A stretch of 64,000 nt of DNA from positions 1,676,968 through 1,740,967 of the forward strand of contig NZ_DF968182.1 of assembly GCF_001192835.1 (NCBI RefSeq), written 5' to 3'. Below are positions 53,088 to 61,091 of this stretch, piece after piece. This DNA comes from Lentimicrobium saccharophilum (GTDB lineage Bacteria > Bacteroidota > Bacteroidia > Bacteroidales > Lentimicrobiaceae). The notes under the pieces are model-generated. The model was not told the origin of the DNA. It did not search any database and worked only from the letters and a program-made list of their open reading frames with translations. Within the stretch, counting starts at the first letter, position 1. Each line of letters starts with the position of its first letter. Position numbers and translations under genes: made by a program.

Positions 53088-54812
53088 TCAGACCTTTTCC
53101 TGTTCAGTAACAAGGGCATTCAACATGGCTTCGGTGCGGGCTGCATTTTCGCCAAGCAGAAAAGCTACTTTCTGCACAGTGCCCATATTTTCGCGCACCA
53201 CCTGCCTTATACGACGGACTACCTGCTCCTGCATCACTTCGGGCTGGTGCAGGTCCTGTATAATACCGCAAACAATCCGGTGCCGCTGAATGGTGAAAAC
53301 GGAAAGGTTCATCAGCCTCCCTTTCTCATCTATATTTTTATCAATCAAATCATTGCCTGATGAAAGCACATTCAGGAATATCTTGTGACTGCTGATCATT
53401 TTCCTGAGGTCGGCACCCTTCAGCCCCGGCCTGACTTCCCAGAGGGCTGGCAGGTCGTTACCGGCCAGCTCAGCGAAAACTTTGTTGCTTTCGATCACGT
53501 GCAGACTGTCGTCAACCAGCACCACCCCGTAAGGCATGCGTTGCAGCAGCACACTGGCCTTATCGGCCGCTACCTTCCGCATATAGGAAACACACATCTG
53601 CCGCTCTGCCATACCACTGAGCATGGCGATGGCAAAATCACGGCAACTATTGTATCCGCAACCTCCGCAATTAAGTTCGTCGGCTTTGGAGGTTTTACCA
53701 ACTGTGCGCAACGCTTCCTGAATGTCTGATTCACTGCAATCGCGGTTTCGCACCGGCTGACTTACGGTACAGAAAGCCGAGCGGATGCCCGGAAAATCAG
53801 CAGATATAACGGCTCCGGAACTTCCGGTTTTATGCATTTTTCGGTAATGTTCTATCTGCAGATTCTTGACAATGGTTCCTTTCTGCGAGGAGAATCCGGG
53901 TCCATTGACGCAACCACCGTCACATACCAGCAGTTCAAGAAAAAGTTTGATATTACACTGAAGTGCAGAAACCCCGTCAAGAGCTGCTTTAATATTCTCC
54001 ATTCCGGAGATATGCATATAACTGACATCCGGCAAACTGACCACATTCCTGAGGGTCGTTGTCATCCCTCCGTCAAGCGGATATAATGCACCGTCGGCTG
54101 CACTGAAGGGTACAAACTCTGCCGGCACATTCATCCTGACGAGGCCCGGCAGGATCCCCTCCTCTTCAAACCATGCCCTCAGATCTTTAAATGTCAGCGC
54201 GGCATCGATCAGGGAGTTGAAATCGTCGGATTCATTCTTTTTTGCCACACAGGGTCCGATAAAAACTACCCGGATATCATCTCCAAACCATTGACGGAGC
54301 ATCGCTGCATGAGCCATAAGCGGAGAATGCAGCCCCACAATGCATGAGGTAAGTTCCGGCCTGTACTTGCGAATGTAATCCACAGCCGAGGGACAAGCGG
54401 AACTGATAAATATTCCGGATGCTGACTGTTGCAGCAAACAGGATGTTTCAGCGGTGACCCGCTCGGCACCCAGGGCAGTTTCCGAAACGCCTGTAAAACC
54501 AAGCATCCCCAACCCGGCTATTAATTCATTTACAGGGTAGGCGGCAAACTCAGCCACAAAAGAAGGCGCCAGGGAAACATATACCGGTTTATCGCGCCTG
54601 AGCATACGTTTGACCCGCGACACATCATCGCGCACCTTTTTGGCGCCGGAAGGACAAATCAGGGTGCAACGGCCGCAAAAAATACAGAGATCGCGCACAA
54701 TTGAAGCCCTGTCGGACTCTATTCTGATTGCCTTTACGGGACATTCCCTGATGCACTTGTAGCAATCCTGACAATTGTTGGTTTCGGTATACACCGGCTG
54801 CATCCTGTCCAT
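53088..54812 (-). CDS. Sensory [FeFe] hydrogenase (HydS/group C) with PAS domain
   Basis: 574 residues. Two N-terminal [4Fe-4S] motifs (CQDCYKCIRECP and CIFCGRCTLICP) precede the H-cluster domain: L1 SSACPSAVDY (about residue 136), L2 GPCVAKKNE (about 185) and L3 LLVCDGGCVNGP (about 292). L1 has Ala where catalytic enzymes have the proton-shuttle Cys, as in Thermotoga HydS. An extra Fe-S motif CGGCGYNSC (about 380) and a C-terminal PAS-like domain (about 415-510) follow. Together these mark a low-turnover H2 sensor. The frame is open to 54947, but the longer start would overlap the next gene; the ATG at 54812 lies 14 bases after its stop. Confidence 0.9.
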   Translation of the reverse strand: MDRMQPVYTETNNCQDCYKCIRECPVKAIRIESDRASIVRDLCIFCGRCTLICPSGAKKVRDDVSRVKRMLRRDKPVYVSLAPSFVAEFAAYPVNELIAGLGMLGFTGVSETALGAERVTAETSCLLQQSASGIFISSACPSAVDYIRKYRPELTSCIVGLHSPLMAHAAMLRQWFGDDIRVVFIGPCVAKKNESDDFNSLIDAALTFKDLRAWFEEEGILPGLVRMNVPAEFVPFSAADGALYPLDGGMTTTLRNVVSLPDVSYMHISGMENIKAALDGVSALQCNIKLFLELLVCDGGCVNGPGFSSQKGTIVKNLQIEHYRKMHKTGSSGAVISADFPGIRSAFCTVSQPVRNRDCSESDIQEALRTVGKTSKADELNCGGCGYNSCRDFAIAMLSGMAERQMCVSYMRKVAADKASVLLQRMPYGVVLVDDSLHVIESNKVFAELAGNDLPALWEVRPGLKGADLRKMISSHKIFLNVLSSGNDLIDKNIDEKGRLMNLSVFTIQRHRIVCGIIQDLHQPEVMQEQVVRRIRQVVRENMGTVQKVAFLLGENAARTEAMLNALVTEQEKV

Positions 54813-54826
54813 TTCAGTATCATTTT

Positions 54827-55084
54827 TCAGGCATGAACCCCGCTGATGGCGCTTTTCAGAATATTGATCACATTGGCCGGATGTACATCCTGATAGACAT
54901 GGTCGTTGATAATCAGGACGGGACCTTTGCTGCACAAACCGGAACATAGCTGTCCCTTGAAGTTGACTTCAGCTTCGAGTTTCCGCTCATTCAGCCACGC
55001 TTTGATCAGTTCAAGACTCACCCTGTTTCCTCTTGAATAGCAGGAGCTTCCCATGCAGATGGTGATTTGTATTTTCGGATTCAT
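54827..55084 (-). CDS. Small (2Fe-2S) ferredoxin-domain protein
   Basis: 85 residues. C-x4-C (CMGSSC, about 11-16) and CSGLC (about 47-51) form the thioredoxin-like [2Fe-2S] site, followed by GPVLIINDHVYQDVHP. Similar to but distinct from the 51620 protein. It sits directly before the sensory hydrogenase and may donate electrons to it. Cytoplasmic. Confidence 0.85.
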   Translation of the reverse strand: MNPKIQITICMGSSCYSRGNRVSLELIKAWLNERKLEAEVNFKGQLCSGLCSKGPVLIINDHVYQDVHPANVINILKSAISGVHA

Positions 55085-55108
55085 ATCAGGATGATTTAGG
55101 GTAATGAC

Positions 55109-55867
55109 TCAGTGAACCGCCTGGCTTCTCAGCCGATGAATAATGCGCTCATAGGCGGCAGCGATGTCTTGTCCGGGGCGGGTTTGTTCAACAATAATCC
55201 CGGGCCCCGGATCAATGTTATCAGCAGTAAAGTTCCAGATGGCTTTCATGCCGGCACCGGCCAGTAGATCGGCTACATGGGAAGCCTCGCCGGCCGGAGT
55301 GGCTATGATTCCCAGACTGACATGCATACGTGCCGCCAGCGGGATAATCTTTTCGGGCGACATCACCCTGATGGAACCGATCAGGCTGCCGATTTTCCGG
55401 TAGTCCGTATCAAAAGCCGCCACAATCTTCAGGCTGGTTTGCCCCAGATTTTCCTTCAGCAATAATGATGTCCCCAGTTTTCCGGCACCTACAAGAAATG
55501 ACTCCGTTTCATTGTAATAACCAAGAATCTTCTCCAGCGCTAACATAAGCGAAGATATATGAACAGCCTTCTGGCCTGCCAGCATAAATCCATGGCCAAT
55601 CAGATCCTCTTCTACCTGATTTTGGTGTATTCCGGTTTCCGATGCTATTGATTCAACAGACAGGTCAGTTCTGCCCCTCAGGCGCATAAGCCTGAGATAC
55701 GACAAGTAAAGCCCATACCTCCTGAGCCCGGAAATTTCGACGTCTCCAGTAACAGGATAAAAAACGCCGGCTGTTTCACCTGTTCCACTACCTGAAAATG
55801 ATGCCGTGGACACAAATTCCCTCTTATGCAGGGAAAAATTTCCCGAATCTGAGCTATTGTATTCCAT
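55109..55867 (-). CDS. rex: Divergent Rex-family redox sensor/repressor
   Basis: 252 residues. An atypical N-terminal tail (about 1-45) precedes a winged helix (about 50-95) and an NAD(H)-binding Rossmann domain (FLVGAGKLGTSLLLKENLGQ, about 122; IVAAFDTDYRKIGSLIGSIR), ending with MKAIWNFTADNIDP as in Rex. Canonical Rex reads its operator through a DLS-x-FG-x-x-G-x-R-G loop; here that segment is EEDLIGHGFM, with several key residues changed. It senses the NADH/NAD ratio. A Rex-like operator is seen at 58138-58155 before the alcohol dehydrogenase. Confidence 0.8.
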   Translation of the reverse strand: MEYNSSDSGNFSLHKREFVSTASFSGSGTGETAGVFYPVTGDVEISGLRRYGLYLSYLRLMRLRGRTDLSVESIASETGIHQNQVEEDLIGHGFMLAGQKAVHISSLMLALEKILGYYNETESFLVGAGKLGTSLLLKENLGQTSLKIVAAFDTDYRKIGSLIGSIRVMSPEKIIPLAARMHVSLGIIATPAGEASHVADLLAGAGMKAIWNFTADNIDPGPGIIVEQTRPGQDIAAAYERIIHRLRSQAVH

Positions 55868-55879
55868 AACCTCTGATCT

Positions 55880-56767
55880 TTATGCCTGCTTTGAAACAGG
55901 CTCACCCAGACTTTTGCCCGAAATATCCCTGACTTTGACGGTATCCCCGGAATCCTTCCCGGAAGCTACACTAATGCTTGAACGGCTGATCGCATGTTGA
56001 AAGTCAACCTGACGGGCATCAAATTCCGGCCCATAAAGGGCTACATCCAGCGACTCGCCGCCCACATCCAGCCTGAACCCGCTGAGGCCGGTAGCGGACA
56101 ATAATTCAACAAAACCGGCAGTCGCCGGAATTCCATGATTCAGGGCAAAGTCTGCCACCTGCTTCATCATCTTCAAGGGACCAAATGTGGTTATCAGGTC
56201 GTAACCTTTCACCTGGTCATAGGGAAGTAATCCGAGTAACTGAGTTACTGAACCATGGAATCCGACACTACCGTCGTCGGTGGCCAGAAAAACATTCCGG
56301 CATATCTTTTCAAACTGATCCCTGAATAGCAGGGAAGATTTGGAAGGAGCTGTAAGCAAAACATCTGCGCTCCCTCCGATTTTATTCAACCATTCTATCT
56401 GCATTAAAGCAGACGCCACACCCAGACCACCGGCAATAAACAGGAATTTAGCTTTTACCAGCTCACTGTCATTGCACTCATTCAGTAAGGAGGGTCTGCC
56501 ATGAGGTCCGGTCATATTTTCGAGAATAAACACTTCAGGATGGTTTACCAGCAATGTTGTTGCATCATCAACAAGCTGAACCAGCAGGACAATGGTCCCT
56601 GTATGATGATTTATCTTCATCACGGGCAGGGAAACATAACGGCTTCCGGCTGTTGGTTTTACGTTTACAAACTGGCCCGGCAGCAGGGCCGAAGCAATGC
56701 GCGGTGCAAAAACTTCAATGAGGGAAATATCTTTAGCGGGGCTTATTCTGCTGACGACAGTGAACAT
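55880..56767 (-). CDS. NfnA/PyrK-like ferredoxin-NADP reductase subunit lacking its [2Fe-2S] site
   Basis: 295 residues. Beta-barrel FAD domain (LLPGQFVNVKPTAGSRYVSL, with the R-x-x-S/T motif) and NAD-binding domain (FLFIAGGLGVASALMQIEWL, about 110). In NfnA, SudB and PyrK the C-terminal tail holds four Cys in GTGMCGxC and ACVDGPEFDG; here the same region reads LSATGLSGFRLDVGG and DVALYGPEFDARQ, with none left, so the cluster is absent. The role is probably flavin/NAD(P)H electron transfer or sensing. The ATG at 56767 matches NfnA starts; upstream is a terminator hairpin. Confidence 0.8.
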   Translation of the reverse strand: MFTVVSRISPAKDISLIEVFAPRIASALLPGQFVNVKPTAGSRYVSLPVMKINHHTGTIVLLVQLVDDATTLLVNHPEVFILENMTGPHGRPSLLNECNDSELVKAKFLFIAGGLGVASALMQIEWLNKIGGSADVLLTAPSKSSLLFRDQFEKICRNVFLATDDGSVGFHGSVTQLLGLLPYDQVKGYDLITTFGPLKMMKQVADFALNHGIPATAGFVELLSATGLSGFRLDVGGESLDVALYGPEFDARQVDFQHAISRSSISVASGKDSGDTVKVRDISGKSLGEPVSKQA

Positions 56768-56786
56768 AATATTTTGATTTTCAGAC

Positions 56787-56820
56787 AAAAAGCCGGCAGG
56801 AGGCAGGGCCTCCTGCCGGC
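56787..56820 (-). terminator. Terminator/attenuator between ADH and the nfnA-like operon
   Basis: 12-bp perfect stem GCCGGCAGGAGG (56792-56803) with 56809-56820, 5-base loop, followed on the minus strand by TTTTT (56791-56787). It lies 20 bases before the nfnA-like ATG, leaving little room for a new promoter between them. Confidence 0.75.
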
Positions 56821-56858
56821 AGTAAACACACAAATGAGAAATTAAAGCTGTATTTTTA

Positions 56859-58025
56859 TCAGAAGCTTACTTTCGTGCCGTAGAAAGCAGCCGTGTAAAG
56901 GGTTTTGAATTCTTTAACTCCGGTTTCGCGGGGATTGCATCCGGTGCAGGCATCCAATACCGCATTGGCCGAAATCCGGTCAACATTGCCTAAAAACATT
57001 TCTTCTGCAATCCCATACTCACTCAGACTTTGGGGGATGTTCAGCTGATCATTCAGACCGGTGCAGAAATCGCGGAAGGCATCTGTCAGTTCATCATTGG
57101 TGGCACCCGGAAGATCAATCGAACGGGCAATTTCGGCGTAACGGTCGGCACAAACCTTTCGGTTGTAGTCAATTACTACCGGCAGGTATATCGCGTTCAG
57201 ACATCCGTGCGGGATATGAAAAACTGCGCCGGATTTGTGGGCCATGCTGTGCACAATCCCGAGCAGTGCATTCGAAAATGCCATCCCGGCAAGGCACTGT
57301 GCAATATGCATCTTATTCCGGGCCTCTTTGTCACCATGATAGGATTTAACAAGATTATCCTTAATCATCCGGATGGCTTTCAGGGCAAGCGGATCGGAGA
57401 AATCAGACCGGTTTACGGCAACATAAGCCTCCGTGGCATGGGCCAGTGCATCCATCCCGGTGTGGGCGGTCAGTTCCTTTGGCATGGTATAAGCCAGGGC
57501 CGGATCAACAATCGCAACATCCGGAGTAATCTCAAAATCGGCCAGGGGATACTTGATCTGGGTCTTATAATCCGTAATCACTGAAAAAGCCGTTACTTCC
57601 GTTGCCGTGCCACTGGTTGAGGGGATAGCAACAAAGCGGGCCTTGTTGCGCAAAACCGGAATATTGAATGGCTTCGCAATTTCTTCAAAAGTAGCCTCCG
57701 GATGCTCATAAAAAACCCACATTGCCTTGGCCGCATCAATGGGCGATCCGCCACCGATCGATACAATCCAGTCGGGATTGAACCTCCTCATGGCTTCAGC
57801 TCCCCGCATCACCGTTTCCACGGATGGATCCGGTTCCACTCCTTCAAAAACAAGCGTTTCCATTCCGGCTTCCTGAAGATAGGTTTCCACCTTGTTCAGG
57901 AATCCGAATTTCTTCATCGATCCGCCGCCAACAACAATAATGGCGCGGGTACCTTTGAGATTTCTGAGTTCTGTGAGTGCGTTTTCTCCGAAGTAGAGAT
58001 CGCGGGGGAGCGTGAATCGTGCCAT
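56859..58025 (-). CDS. Iron-containing alcohol dehydrogenase
   Basis: 388 residues of the group III metal-dependent ADH family. Motifs: GGGSPIDAAKAMWVF (NAD(P)-binding, about residue 93), FVAIPSTSGTATEVTAFSVI and the metal-site histidines in GMDALAHATEAYV and GIVHSMAHKSGAVFHIPHGC. Converts aldehydes to alcohols (or the reverse) in the cytoplasm, consuming NAD(P)H. Upstream elements suggest sigma-54 control with Rex. The ATG at 58025 is preferred over 58085 because the extension overlaps the promoter and does not match family starts. Confidence 0.92.
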   Translation of the reverse strand: MARFTLPRDLYFGENALTELRNLKGTRAIIVVGGGSMKKFGFLNKVETYLQEAGMETLVFEGVEPDPSVETVMRGAEAMRRFNPDWIVSIGGGSPIDAAKAMWVFYEHPEATFEEIAKPFNIPVLRNKARFVAIPSTSGTATEVTAFSVITDYKTQIKYPLADFEITPDVAIVDPALAYTMPKELTAHTGMDALAHATEAYVAVNRSDFSDPLALKAIRMIKDNLVKSYHGDKEARNKMHIAQCLAGMAFSNALLGIVHSMAHKSGAVFHIPHGCLNAIYLPVVIDYNRKVCADRYAEIARSIDLPGATNDELTDAFRDFCTGLNDQLNIPQSLSEYGIAEEMFLGNVDRISANAVLDACTGCNPRETGVKEFKTLYTAAFYGTKVSF

Positions 58026-58066
58026 GACTTTTTTTATCTTAATTAAACTTAGGTCATTCCACCTAT

Positions 58067-58082
58067 ACCAATGGTCGTGCCA
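58067..58082 (-). promoter_or_regulatory. Candidate sigma-54 promoter for ADH
   Basis: TGGCACG-N4-TTGGT on the minus strand (58082 to 58067), against the consensus TGGCACGNNNNTTGCW. Only the -12 GC is changed to GG. It lies about 40 bases before the ADH ATG. Confidence 0.45.
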
Positions 58083-58137
58083 CAAATTATATCACACTAT
58101 ATTTCAACATCTTACAACTGTTAATTGTTTCACACAA

Positions 58138-58155
58138 CTGTTATTTCATTAACAA
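58138..58155. promoter_or_regulatory. Candidate Rex operator
   Basis: CTGTTAT-N4-TTAACAA, against the Clostridium-type Rex consensus TTGTTAAN4TTAACAA: 12 of 14 positions match, with one half-site perfect. Confidence 0.45.
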
Positions 58156-58167
58156 GTGTCATCTTTC

Positions 58168-58215
58168 TGAGCATGCTCATTGTCCTGTTTCATGACAGTG
58201 TCCTGATTCATGACA
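58168..58215. promoter_or_regulatory. Tandem dyads, possible sigma-54 activator sites
   Basis: TGTCCTGTTTCATGACA (58181-58197) and TGTCCTGATTCATGACA (58199-58215), identical but for one base, 18 bases apart, each an imperfect palindrome. A perfect 12-bp palindrome TGAGCATGCTCA (58168-58179) precedes them. They lie roughly 100-150 bases upstream of the -12 of the sigma-54-like promoter. Confidence 0.45.
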
Positions 58216-58257
58216 TATTCTTTTACAAATTGATCTCTTACGGGAAGGAATTATAAT

Positions 58258-58265
58258 TATTTTTG
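58258..58265 (+). promoter_or_regulatory. -7 box for the C10 peptidase gene
   Basis: TAttTTTG, 25 bases before the ATG at 58291. Confidence 0.35.
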
Positions 58266-58290
58266 AATCAGGCAAGAACCCGGCTATACC

Positions 58291-60393
58291 ATGAAAAAGA
58301 ACCTGCAACTCCTGATTATTTTACTCATTTCATTCAAACTGACCGGAGCACAAAGCGCGGACATATACCGTCAGACAGCCCTGAATTTCTTTAATGAAAG
58401 GCTGGCTTTGCACCAGCATAAAGGCAGAAGTGCTGCTGAGATTAAGAATTATATTCAGGTTTCGCCTGAAGGCCGCACAATTGCCTATGCTTATAATTTT
58501 TCAGGCGGTGGTTTTGTACTGGTTTCTGCTTCAGAGAATACTTTTCCGGTTCTGGGCTACAGTCTGGAGGGTACATTTACCGGAACACACCTTCCGGATG
58601 CCCTGCAGGCATGGATCAGATATTACGGCAGACAAATCTGGGCAGTTGCAGATCAGCCCTATCCGGCTGAAGAAGTTCAGCTTATCAGGAGTCGTTACAA
58701 TCAGGGTGTGGCAAAAATGGCGGGCGTTAAAGGCCGGGTTGTCGAACCTTTGCTGCGCACCGTGTGGGACCAGGGGAATTATTACAACGGGATGTGTCCG
58801 CCGGATCCTGACGGGCCCGGGGGTCGCTGTTATGCCGGCTGTGTTGCCACGGCAGTCGGGCAACTGATGTTTTATCACCGCTGGCCGGAGCAGGGAACCG
58901 GAGAATACAGCTATACACATCCCGATTATGGTGTACAATACGCCAATTTCGGCACATCCACATACAACTGGAATGGGATGGAAACATCGCTTAACTCGCC
59001 AAATCCGCATATCGCCCTGTTGCTCTACCATCTGGGTATCTCCTTTGATATGGATTATGGACCGGACGGCTCCGGCATGTGGAACCACAGCGCAGCCAAT
59101 TCGATGAGGACATATTTTAAATACGGGCCACAGACTCAATATATTTTCCGGGATACCACCACCATGAACTGGGACAGCATCCTGGTTGCAAACCTCGACG
59201 CGCGTAAGCCCCTCTACTACGCCGGATGGGAGGGCGTCGGGTCACAAAACGGACACGCTTTCGTCTGCGATGGTTACGCACCCGATAATTTCTACCATTT
59301 CAACTGGGGATGGAGCGGTTCCTATGATGGCTATTTCCTGCTTTCGGCGCTGACACCGGGAGGCAGCAACTTCAATTTCGCACAGGAAGTCATCAAAGAC
59401 ATTTACCCTGACACTACTCAATACATCTATCCGCCGTTTTGCGCGGGAGCCGACACCCTGAATTATATCTCAGGGACATTTACCGACGGTAGCAATATGA
59501 TCGCTTATCCGGGCGGATCTGCCTGCCAATGGCTGATAAAACCCGACGAACCTGACTATGATTCCATCAGTGGAATTCATCTCAGTTTCCCCGGCTTCGA
59601 ACTGGCACAGAATGACCGTTTACTGATTTTCAGCGGAAACGACACCACTACCCCGCCCATCGCCGAACTTACCGGAGATGAAACGCCCGGAACCATCGAA
59701 ATAAATGCATCGTCAGCAACCGTTGTTTTCGATGCACCCGAAGGCAATGCCGGCGGATTCCTTGCTTCCTACAAAAGTGTATTGCCGGTATATTGTTCGG
59801 GAACAACCAATTTCAATCAGTCCTCGGGAATGTTTGATGACGGAAGCGGGGATAAAAACTATGTAAATAACAGCCTGTGCAAATGGCGGATCGTCCCGCA
59901 GAATCCCGTGCCGCTCACCCTTACATTCGATGCATTTGATACGGAAGAGGGCAAGGACATCCTGAAAATTTATGATCTTGGCAATCAAAGCCTTATAGCT
60001 TCATTATCGGGCGACACCCTCCCGGAACCAATCACATTGAACAGCGGAAAATTCTATCTTGTTTTTAACACCGACGGATCAGGGACAGCTTCCGGCTGGA
60101 CAATCAGGTGGAATCCGGAAGGGAGTGTGGGGATTTTCAGCGAAATCAGGAAGGAATTTACGATCCATCCAAACCCTACCGGTGATTACCTGATCCTTAG
60201 GTGCAATAACAGTCCGCTTAACTTATCCGCCAGTGTTTTCAACACTTCGGGCAGGTTGCTGATGCACCGGCCGCTGACTCCGGACGGTTCAGGGGAGGCT
60301 ACAATGGATATTTCGCAACTTGTTCCCGGGTTCTATCTGTTGAAAGTGGATACAGGCAAAGAAAGCCGGTGGCTGAAGTTCATCAGGAAATAA
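58291..60393 (+). CDS. Secreted C10-family (streptopain-like) cysteine protease with T9SS tail
   Basis: 700 residues. Signal peptide (ILLISFKLTGAQ), a propeptide-like region (about 25-145) and a mature C10 protease domain (about 150-370) with the active Cys in CYAGCVATAVGQLMFYHRWP and the His in GHAFVCDGY, followed by FYHFNWGWSGSYDGYFLLS. Two CUB-like domains follow (about 385-500 and 505-610), then a C-terminal T9SS domain (about 625-700). Likely exported as an inactive precursor and anchored or released at the surface, where it degrades proteins. The CUB pair may bind substrate. Confidence 0.9.
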   Translation: MKKNLQLLIILLISFKLTGAQSADIYRQTALNFFNERLALHQHKGRSAAEIKNYIQVSPEGRTIAYAYNFSGGGFVLVSASENTFPVLGYSLEGTFTGTHLPDALQAWIRYYGRQIWAVADQPYPAEEVQLIRSRYNQGVAKMAGVKGRVVEPLLRTVWDQGNYYNGMCPPDPDGPGGRCYAGCVATAVGQLMFYHRWPEQGTGEYSYTHPDYGVQYANFGTSTYNWNGMETSLNSPNPHIALLLYHLGISFDMDYGPDGSGMWNHSAANSMRTYFKYGPQTQYIFRDTTTMNWDSILVANLDARKPLYYAGWEGVGSQNGHAFVCDGYAPDNFYHFNWGWSGSYDGYFLLSALTPGGSNFNFAQEVIKDIYPDTTQYIYPPFCAGADTLNYISGTFTDGSNMIAYPGGSACQWLIKPDEPDYDSISGIHLSFPGFELAQNDRLLIFSGNDTTTPPIAELTGDETPGTIEINASSATVVFDAPEGNAGGFLASYKSVLPVYCSGTTNFNQSSGMFDDGSGDKNYVNNSLCKWRIVPQNPVPLTLTFDAFDTEEGKDILKIYDLGNQSLIASLSGDTLPEPITLNSGKFYLVFNTDGSGTASGWTIRWNPEGSVGIFSEIRKEFTIHPNPTGDYLILRCNNSPLNLSASVFNTSGRLLMHRPLTPDGSGEATMDISQLVPGFYLLKVDTGKESRWLKFIRK

Positions 60394-60472
60394 ACCATTG
60401 GTAAAAACCGGGAAAATTCAGATATTGAAACAAAACGCTGATACCAGGAAGACTGATATTAAGAGACAGCAA

Positions 60473-60502
60473 GACCGGTTCCGGATCAACTCCGAATCCG
60501 GT
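60473..60502 (+). terminator. Weak hairpin after the C10 protease gene
   Basis: Imperfect 12-bp stem around 60473-60484 and 60491-60502 (10 of 12 pairs), followed by a short TTTT. Possible terminator between convergent genes. Confidence 0.35.
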
Positions 60503-60930
60503 TAACCTTTTCCTGAAAATTCAAACAAATGAAGCCCCGAGCCCTCTGCCAAACACTCCATGATCCGCTTTTTGAATTTCCAGCAGGTCATCTGCCGGGT
60601 TTCGAGCCTGCGCGATAACTCATAACTCGAAATACCGGGAGAACCGCACACCATCCAGGCAATTTCAAAGGCATCTGTAATGGGGATGCGGCAACGGTGA
60701 AAGATGGTGTGGGCCGTGGCCGATTCATCATGCTTACATCTGGTACACCGCCTCGAAAAGGGCGATTTCCCTTCGCAATAATTGGTGTGGCCGCAACTCC
60801 TGCACACATAACCATCACGCCACTTCTCGTCAGCGATCACCTTCAGACACTGCTCAGCCGTTGAAAACCGCTGATTAAATTCCGCAAGGTCAAGACTTTT
60901 GAATAAATGTGACAAATTTGTCGCAGCCAA
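60502..60930 (-). CDS. Orphan IS1595-type transposase zinc-ribbon protein
   Basis: 142 residues. The N-terminal zinc ribbon has CRSCGHTNYCEG (about 44-55) and CTRCKHDESATAHTIFHRCR (about 62), as in IS1595 transposases, plus a helix-turn-helix-like segment (SSYELSRRLETRQMTCWKFK). The catalytic DDE domain of a transposase is missing, and there are no flanking inverted repeats, so this is either a domesticated DNA-binding protein or a decayed remnant. It starts at TTG (60930). Confidence 0.75.
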   Translation of the reverse strand: MAATNLSHLFKSLDLAEFNQRFSTAEQCLKVIADEKWRDGYVCRSCGHTNYCEGKSPFSRRCTRCKHDESATAHTIFHRCRIPITDAFEIAWMVCGSPGISSYELSRRLETRQMTCWKFKKRIMECLAEGSGLHLFEFSGKG

Positions 60931-61046
60931 AATGTAAATTATTGATAATTAAACAGAACCAAATCACAACTTGACTTGTTTATGATTTCAGCGCTGCAAA
61001 AATAAAAAATTTTAGTGATACTTATGCGATTTAAAATAAAAAGATT

Positions 61047-61054
61047 TATCTTTG
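61047..61054 (+). promoter_or_regulatory. -7 box for the thioredoxin pair
   Basis: TAtcTTTG followed by CA, 37 bases before the ATG at 61092. Confidence 0.45.
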
Positions 61055-61091
61055 CAGCGGAAATTAATCCACTCCTAATCCGACAACAAAA

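Noticed and set aside
54813-54947. Longer sensory-hydrogenase start
   Set aside because: It would overlap the preceding 2Fe-2S gene and does not resemble the family.
56768-56833. Longer start of the NfnA-like protein
   Set aside because: It would translate through the terminator hairpin, and the MFTVVSR start at 56767 matches NfnA.
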